The notes beneath the pieces are model-generated. The model made no database searches and was not told where the DNA came from. It worked only from the letters and a program-made list of their open reading frames with translations. Made by a program: the position numbers and the translations under genes. Below, piece after piece: positions 60,150-64,000 of a DNA stretch of 64,000 nt; position 1 is the first letter of the stretch, and every line of letters starts with the position of its first letter. The stretch is from DASQGA01 sp963722715 (GTDB lineage: Bacteria > Actinomycetota > Thermoleophilia > Gaiellales > Gaiellaceae), in contig CAVROA010000023.1 of the NCBI GenBank assembly GCA_963722715.1, positions 1 through 64,000 on the forward strand, in the 5' to 3' direction.

Positions 60150-60500
60150 ATGGCCCGAGCGACCTTGTCCCGGTGGGCTCCGGTCGTTCTCTGGGCCGGC
60201 GTCATCTTCGTCCTCTCGGCGATCCCGAGCCTCTCGACCGGCCTCGGGACTTGGGATCTGGTGCTTCGAAAGGCGGCTCATCTCACGGAGTACGCAATCC
60301 TCGGAGCACTGCTGCTGCGAGCGCTCCGAAGCGCGCCCCTGGCGTTCCTCGCAGGCTCGGCCTACGCGGCGACGGACGAGGTGCACCAGCTCTTCGTGTC
60401 AGGCCGGCAAGGGTCGGCGCTCGACTGGCTGATCGACACGATCGGCGTCGCTGCGGGAGTCCTCGTCCTCGCCCGCCTGGTACCAAGCAGCTCGTCCTAG
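60150..60500 (+). CDS. VanZ-like membrane protein
   Basis: 116 residues, four helices: RWAPVVLWAGVIFVLSAIPS, RKAAHLTEYAILGALLLRAL, AFLAGSAYAATDEVHQLFV, GRQGSALDWLIDTIGVAAGV. VanZ family, unknown mechanism, in some species linked to glycopeptide tolerance. A TAGGGT box 9 nt before the ATG suggests a leaderless start. Divergent from the riboswitch. Confidence 0.9.
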   Translation: MARATLSRWAPVVLWAGVIFVLSAIPSLSTGLGTWDLVLRKAAHLTEYAILGALLLRALRSAPLAFLAGSAYAATDEVHQLFVSGRQGSALDWLIDTIGVAAGVLVLARLVPSSSS

Positions 60501-60518
60501 GACGGTTAGGATCGGGGT

Positions 60519-60746
60519 GTGCCGACCGACCGCAACCAGCTCGACGACCGGCAGCTCGACGCCATTCTCGAACGGCTCGACCGGCTCTGCGACGAGGTCC
60601 ACGCGCTGAACCGCCGCCTCGACAACCAGGATGGGCTCGCACGGATCTCGCACGAGCTCGTCAACCTGAACGAGTCCCTCCAGGCCCTTGCCTATGCGGC
60701 GCTCGGCCAGCATGGCCCGCAGGTTCGCCGCCGCCGATCGGCTTAG
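60519..60746 (+). CDS. Small coiled-coil protein, 75 residues
   Basis: GTG at 60519 with a TAGGAT box 6 nt upstream. LDDRQLDAILERLDRLCDEV, then LNRRLDNQDGL and LVNLNESLQALAYAAL are heptad-like. Probably an oligomeric small protein; function unknown. Confidence 0.6.
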   Translation: MPTDRNQLDDRQLDAILERLDRLCDEVHALNRRLDNQDGLARISHELVNLNESLQALAYAALGQHGPQVRRRRSA

Positions 60747-60826
60747 GGCGATCGGCCTAGAGCGATCGGCCTAGGGGCGCGGGCTAGCCACGCCCCTGCG
60801 GGGAGGCCGAAGAACCGCGGTCAGGC
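60747..60826. other. Convergent gap with short repeats
   Basis: GCGATCGGCCTAG occurs twice in tandem (near 60750 and 60760), followed by a GC-rich hairpin-forming stretch. No gene. Confidence 0.3.
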
Positions 60827-60949
60827 CTACCGCGGCGCGCCGGGCCACCAGCCGCGGCGGTCGTCCTCGCGGTAGACCCGCGAGTCGGCGCCGTACAGCA
60901 CAGCGAGCGGCCCAATCAAGACGATGAACAGCAATACGACGACTTGCAT
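60827..60949 (-). CDS. Single-span membrane peptide, 40 residues
   Basis: MQVVVLLFIVLIGPLAVLYG (one helix), then ADSRVYREDDRRGWWPGAPR. Hydrophobic N terminus plus charged, Trp-rich tail ending at the membrane. Similar one-helix proteins occur widely in high-GC actinobacteria. Divergent from LysR. Function unknown. Confidence 0.6.
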   Translation of the reverse strand: MQVVVLLFIVLIGPLAVLYGADSRVYREDDRRGWWPGAPR

Positions 60950-60996
60950 GCCTTGATCATCGTTCAGCGAGTCGATAAGCTCAAATCGGGTATTCG

Positions 60997-61950
60997 TTGA
61001 ACTCTATTACTGGACATGATGTATGGCTGGGGGTCGAGCTTCGGCACCTGGCTGCGCTCGAGGCAGTTTCCAACGAAGGATCCTTCGGACGCGCCGCGAC
61101 CAAGCTCGGGTACACGCAGTCGGCGATCAGCCAGCAGATCGCGACGCTCGAGCGGATCGTGGACGTCCGCCTGGTCGAACGCCCCGGGGGGCCGCGACCC
61201 GTCTCGCTGACCGAGGCCGGGCAGCTGCTCCTTCGCCATACCGAGGGCATCCTGGCGCGCCTCCAGGCGGCGCACGCAGACCTCGCCGCACTGTCGGAGG
61301 GCTCTGCCGGAACGCTCCGTGTCGGCACCTATCAGAGTGTGGGGGCCCGCATCCTCCCGGAAGTCCTACGGCGTTTCGTCGGCGCCTGGCCGGACGTCGA
61401 GATCCGGCTCACGGAGTCGAACTCCGACGGAGAGCTCCTGCAGCTCGTGGAGCGGGGTGAGCTCGACCTCGCCTTCGTGATGCCGCCGGTCGACGAGGGC
61501 CCGTTCGAGGTCGAGGAGCTGATGCGGGATCCCTACGTGCTTCTGGTCCAGGCCGACTCACCGCTGGCCCGCCGCGATACGCCGCCGCGGCTGCGGGAGA
61601 TCGCCGAGCTGCCGTTGATCGGGTTCCGGCAGTGCCGCAGCATGGCGGACGTGGAGGGAGCGCTCCGGACCGGCGGACTCGAGCCCAATATCGTCTTTCG
61701 CTCGGACGACAACGGAACCGTGCAGGGTCTCGTCGCCGCGGGCGTCGGCGCGGCGCTCGTGCCGCGCCTGAGCGTCGAGCCGAACGACGAGCGGGTCGCG
61801 ATCCTCGACCTCGAGCGCGTGCCGCCGCGGGTGATCGGGATCGCCTGGCATCGCGACCGGTACCGCTCACCCTCTGGAAGTTCGTTCGTGGACGTCGCGC
61901 GCGAGGTCTGCTCCGAGCTCGAGCAGGCCGCAGAGCGCGCCGCCGCCTAG
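60997..61950 (+). CDS. LysR-family transcriptional regulator
   Basis: About 317 residues. N-terminal winged helix: ELRHLAALEAVSNEGSFGRA ATKLGYTQSAISQQIATLER, then a periplasmic-binding-like effector domain (LRVGTYQSVGARILPEVLRR, GELDLAFVMPPVDEGPF, VAAGVGAALVPRLS). The start is uncertain: TTG at 60997 is the longest; a start about 10 codons later, just before VELRHL, would fit the family better, but no good codon is visible. Divergent from the 40-residue peptide, a possible target. Confidence 0.85.
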   Translation: MNSITGHDVWLGVELRHLAALEAVSNEGSFGRAATKLGYTQSAISQQIATLERIVDVRLVERPGGPRPVSLTEAGQLLLRHTEGILARLQAAHADLAALSEGSAGTLRVGTYQSVGARILPEVLRRFVGAWPDVEIRLTESNSDGELLQLVERGELDLAFVMPPVDEGPFEVEELMRDPYVLLVQADSPLARRDTPPRLREIAELPLIGFRQCRSMADVEGALRTGGLEPNIVFRSDDNGTVQGLVAAGVGAALVPRLSVEPNDERVAILDLERVPPRVIGIAWHRDRYRSPSGSSFVDVAREVCSELEQAAERAAA

Positions 61951-61989
61951 CCGGCGCCTCCCCACTCCCGTCCGACGGGGTCGGGGACA

Positions 61990-63267
61990 ATGCGTGCCGC
62001 AATGTCCCCGCAGGAGGTCATGGAGATCCTGGCCATCATGCTGGCCGCCGGTCTTGCGTCCAGCGTGCTCGCCGACGTCCTTCGCCTGCCGCGCATGGTG
62101 CTCCTGTTCGCTGCGGGCGTGCTCCTCGGCCCCGAGGTGCTCGACTGGCTCGACGTGCCCGTTGGATCCGTCGGCGTTCAACTCCTGCTGACGCTCGGCG
62201 TCTCGCTCATCCTCTTCTACGGCGGGCTTCAGCTCTCGCTTCGGATTCTCTCCAGGGTAGGAGTCGGGCTGGGGCTTCTGGCCGTGCCCGGAATGATCAT
62301 CACGGCCGCCGTGACGGGCGCTGCAGCGGCGGTTGCCTTCGACATTCCCTTCGAGGAGGGATTCCTGATCGGTGCGGTGATCGCCCCGACTGATCCCGCG
62401 ATTCTGATTCCCCTCTTCGAGCGCCTGCAGGTCCGGCCGAAGGTCGTCCAGACGGTGATCGCGGAGTCTGCGCTGAACGACCCCACCGGCGCAGTGCTCG
62501 CGCTCACGATCGCCGCGTTCATACTCGAGGGCGGTGGGTCGGGGGCGAGCGCGGTCGGCGACTTCGTCTCGGAGCTCGCAATCTCGACCGCGCTCGGAAT
62601 CGTCTTGGGGCTTCTGCTCGCGCTAGTCGTTTCGGAGCGGCGCTTCGGGATCTGGCGCGAGTTCCCCGCCATCGTGGTCGGGCTTGCTGTCGCAGCCGGC
62701 TACGCCTCCATCGACGCGGCAGGCGGGAGCGGCTATCTCGGTGCGTTCATCGCCGGCCTGATCGCCGGCAACACCGAGCTCCTGGGTCTCCGCGTGTCGA
62801 AGCCTGCACGGGAGGAGATCGACCAGTTCGCGAGGCTCACGGCTGACATCGTCGTTCTCCTGGTCTTCATCGTGGTGGGCGCGAACCTCCCGCTCGGGAC
62901 GATGGCCGACAACTTGCTACCGGCGCTCGCAGTCCTCGCAGTCCTCCTCTTCGTCGCACGACCCCTGACCGTGCTCGCATGTCTCCTGCCCGACCGGCGC
63001 GGTCGGTGGACGCGGAACGAGATGGTTTTCGTCGGCTGGACACGCGAGACGGGCGTCGTGCCCGCGGCCGTGGCCGGCCTGCTTCTCGCGATGGGCGTCC
63101 CGAACGAGGACGAGATGGTGACGGTCCTCGCGCTCGCGATCGTGGTCACGCTCGGGCTGCAGGCCACCACCAAGGCCTGGCTCGCGGAGCGGCTGGGACT
63201 ACTCGAGCAGCCGGCTATGAAGGCTTCAGAAGAACCTGACGGAGCTCGTCCTCCCGCCCCGGCTTGA
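61990..63267 (+). CDS. Cation/proton antiporter (NhaP/CPA1-like)
   Basis: 425 residues, about twelve helices. GGLQLSLRILSRVGVG, GAVIAPTDPAILIPLFERL, ESALNDPTGAVLAL (paired acidic residues of the ion site) and VFVGWTRETGVVPAAVAGL are CPA1 hallmarks. Exchanges sodium or potassium for protons. Its 3' end overlaps the convergent TrkA-like gene by 53 nt. Confidence 0.92.
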   Translation: MRAAMSPQEVMEILAIMLAAGLASSVLADVLRLPRMVLLFAAGVLLGPEVLDWLDVPVGSVGVQLLLTLGVSLILFYGGLQLSLRILSRVGVGLGLLAVPGMIITAAVTGAAAAVAFDIPFEEGFLIGAVIAPTDPAILIPLFERLQVRPKVVQTVIAESALNDPTGAVLALTIAAFILEGGGSGASAVGDFVSELAISTALGIVLGLLLALVVSERRFGIWREFPAIVVGLAVAAGYASIDAAGGSGYLGAFIAGLIAGNTELLGLRVSKPAREEIDQFARLTADIVVLLVFIVVGANLPLGTMADNLLPALAVLAVLLFVARPLTVLACLLPDRRGRWTRNEMVFVGWTRETGVVPAAVAGLLLAMGVPNEDEMVTVLALAIVVTLGLQATTKAWLAERLGLLEQPAMKASEEPDGARPPAPA

Positions 63268-63880
63268 GGATGGCGAGCACCTGGTCGCCCGCCCGGAGCT
63301 CGGTGGCGCCGACCGCGATCTCCGCCTGGCCCTCCCGCATGACCGAGATGAGGCGCGTCTCCTCGGGGAGTCTCAACTCCTCGATGCGCTTGCCGTCGGC
63401 CTTCGAGCCCCGGACGATCTCGACCTCGACGATCTCGAGATTCTCCTTGCGGAGCTCGAGCAGGTGGACGAGCTCGTGCTCGGGAACCTCGTGCTCGATC
63501 AAAGCCATGACCATCGAGGTTGCCGAGACGGTCGGCGCGATCTCGAGGAGGTCGAAGAGCTCGTGGTTTCGTGGGTCGTTCACCCGCGCCACCACCTTGG
63601 GCACCCCGTAGCGCTCCTTCGCCAGCTGGCAGATGACGATGTTGTCCTCGTCGTCGCCCGTGACCGCTACGACGATGTCGGGCGGACGCTTGATCCCCGC
63701 CTGCTCCAGCACGTGCAGCTCGGTGCCGTCGCCATACAGGGCTTCGTGCTGGAACTCGACCTCGAGCGACTCGTAGCGCCGCTGGTCCTGCTCGATGAGG
63801 ACGATCTCGTGGTTCAGGCGCCGTAGCGTCCGGGTGACGTTGGTGCCGACCTTTCCACCACCGACGACCAGGACGAACAT
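63215..63880 (-). CDS. TrkA-type potassium-uptake regulator
   Basis: 221 residues. TrkA-N Rossmann domain (MFVLVVGGGKVGTNVTRTLR, DIVVAVTGDDEDNIVICQLA, VVARVNDPRNHELF) and a TrkA-C domain (VEIVRGSKADGKRIEELRLP, LRAGDQVLAIL). Binds NAD(H) and gates potassium flux. Overlaps the upstream TrkA-like gene by 1 nt (TGATG). Confidence 0.92.
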   Translation of the reverse strand: MFVLVVGGGKVGTNVTRTLRRLNHEIVLIEQDQRRYESLEVEFQHEALYGDGTELHVLEQAGIKRPPDIVVAVTGDDEDNIVICQLAKERYGVPKVVARVNDPRNHELFDLLEIAPTVSATSMVMALIEHEVPEHELVHLLELRKENLEIVEVEIVRGSKADGKRIEELRLPEETRLISVMREGQAEIAVGATELRAGDQVLAILKPGREDELRQVLLKPS

Positions 63881-64000
63881 CAGGAGATGTCGGGGCGCTG
63901 GTCGTTGAGGACGACGCTCGTCAGCTCGTCGATCGCGGTCCGGGTCGGCGACACGATCGCGAATCCACGGCCGGCGTAAAACTCCGCCCGGGCCGGATCG
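63880..64000 (-). CDS. C-terminal fragment of an upstream gene
   Basis: About 39 residues (EFYAGRGFAIVSPTRTAIDE, then LTSVVLNDQRPDIS) in an open frame reaching the window edge. TrkA-like genes are often paired, so this is probably the first member, but no diagnostic motif is present in the visible part. Confidence 0.6.
   Translation of the reverse strand, partial: DPARAEFYAGRGFAIVSPTRTAIDELTSVVLNDQRPDIS

Noticed and set aside
1..64000. CRISPR arrays, rRNA genes, insertion sequences, prophage
   Set aside because: No regular repeat-spacer arrays, rRNA, transposase, integrase or phage structural gene was seen.

Overview
The window is 64 kb of high-GC, densely packed bacterial DNA. Short Shine-Dalgarno sequences, many GTG/TTG starts, 4-nt start/stop overlaps, TANNNT boxes directly in front of start codons, actinobacterial-type PHO boxes and a CsoR copper regulator point to a high-GC actinobacterium. 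Gene content (pdhABC with a VOC gene, DUF5317, DUF47/PiT, a collagen/lamin-tail protein, small one-helix proteins) suggests a soil Thermoleophilia/Gaiella-like lineage. That placement is inference; no rRNA is present.

Layout. 0-0.6 kb: divergent dnaE (partial) and infA, which seems to start at AUA. 0.7-5.4 kb: a secreted collagen-like/lamin-tail protein, a hot-dog protein, and an operon of small membrane protein, FAD oxidoreductase, GNAT and cupin. 5.6-11 kb: membrane HD-GYP protein, DUF5317-MFS transporter and lipoamide dehydrogenase. 11.2-14.8 kb: pdhA-pdhB-pdhC-VOC. 14.9-15.9 kb: an internally duplicated hypothetical protein and a PRC-barrel protein. 15.9-27.1 kb: the classical thrS-infC-rpmI-rplT-spoU-pheST block on the minus strand, interrupted by two tandem methyltransferases, a secreted trypsin-like protease and an NTF2-like gene. 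27.3-28.5 kb: arsI/arsR/arsC. 28.9-36.9 kb: a divergent response regulator and histidine kinase sharing a PHO box, then pstSCAB-phoU, then the low-affinity PiT/DUF47 pair. 36.9-42.5 kb: a 2OG oxygenase divergent from copA-csoR, then UbiA and membrane proteins. 42.6-50.7 kb: cation exchanger, aldo/keto reductase, thioredoxin-reductase-like protein, cyclase-ATPase, luciferase-like oxidoreductase and ACC deaminase. 50.8-54.9 kb: tRNA-Val with a broken half copy, M23 peptidase, PcrA helicase and a CinA-type protein. 55-60.1 kb: a cobalamin-riboswitch operon. 60.2-64 kb: VanZ, small proteins, LysR, a NhaP-type antiporter and TrkA-type proteins.

The most interesting locus is 54964-60112. A cobalamin riboswitch precedes two exported DUF4430 proteins, a complete ECF transporter (T, fused double ATPase, S) and an exported alpha/alpha-barrel protein. 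DUF4430 and the barrel resemble the two halves of animal transcobalamin/intrinsic factor, so this looks like a bacterial split transcobalamin that captures corrinoids outside the cell and passes them to an ECF importer.

Nine genes carry a likely single-base indel: the cupin, GNAT, MFS, PiT, 2OG oxygenase, UbiA, ACC deaminase, CinA and second DUF4430 genes. In each, the reading frame continues convincingly after a one-base shift. Most shifts are +1 and several lie in short base runs, so assembly error is possible; yet none falls in a translation, replication, Pst or Pdh gene. I annotated these genes over their full intended span and flagged the shift.
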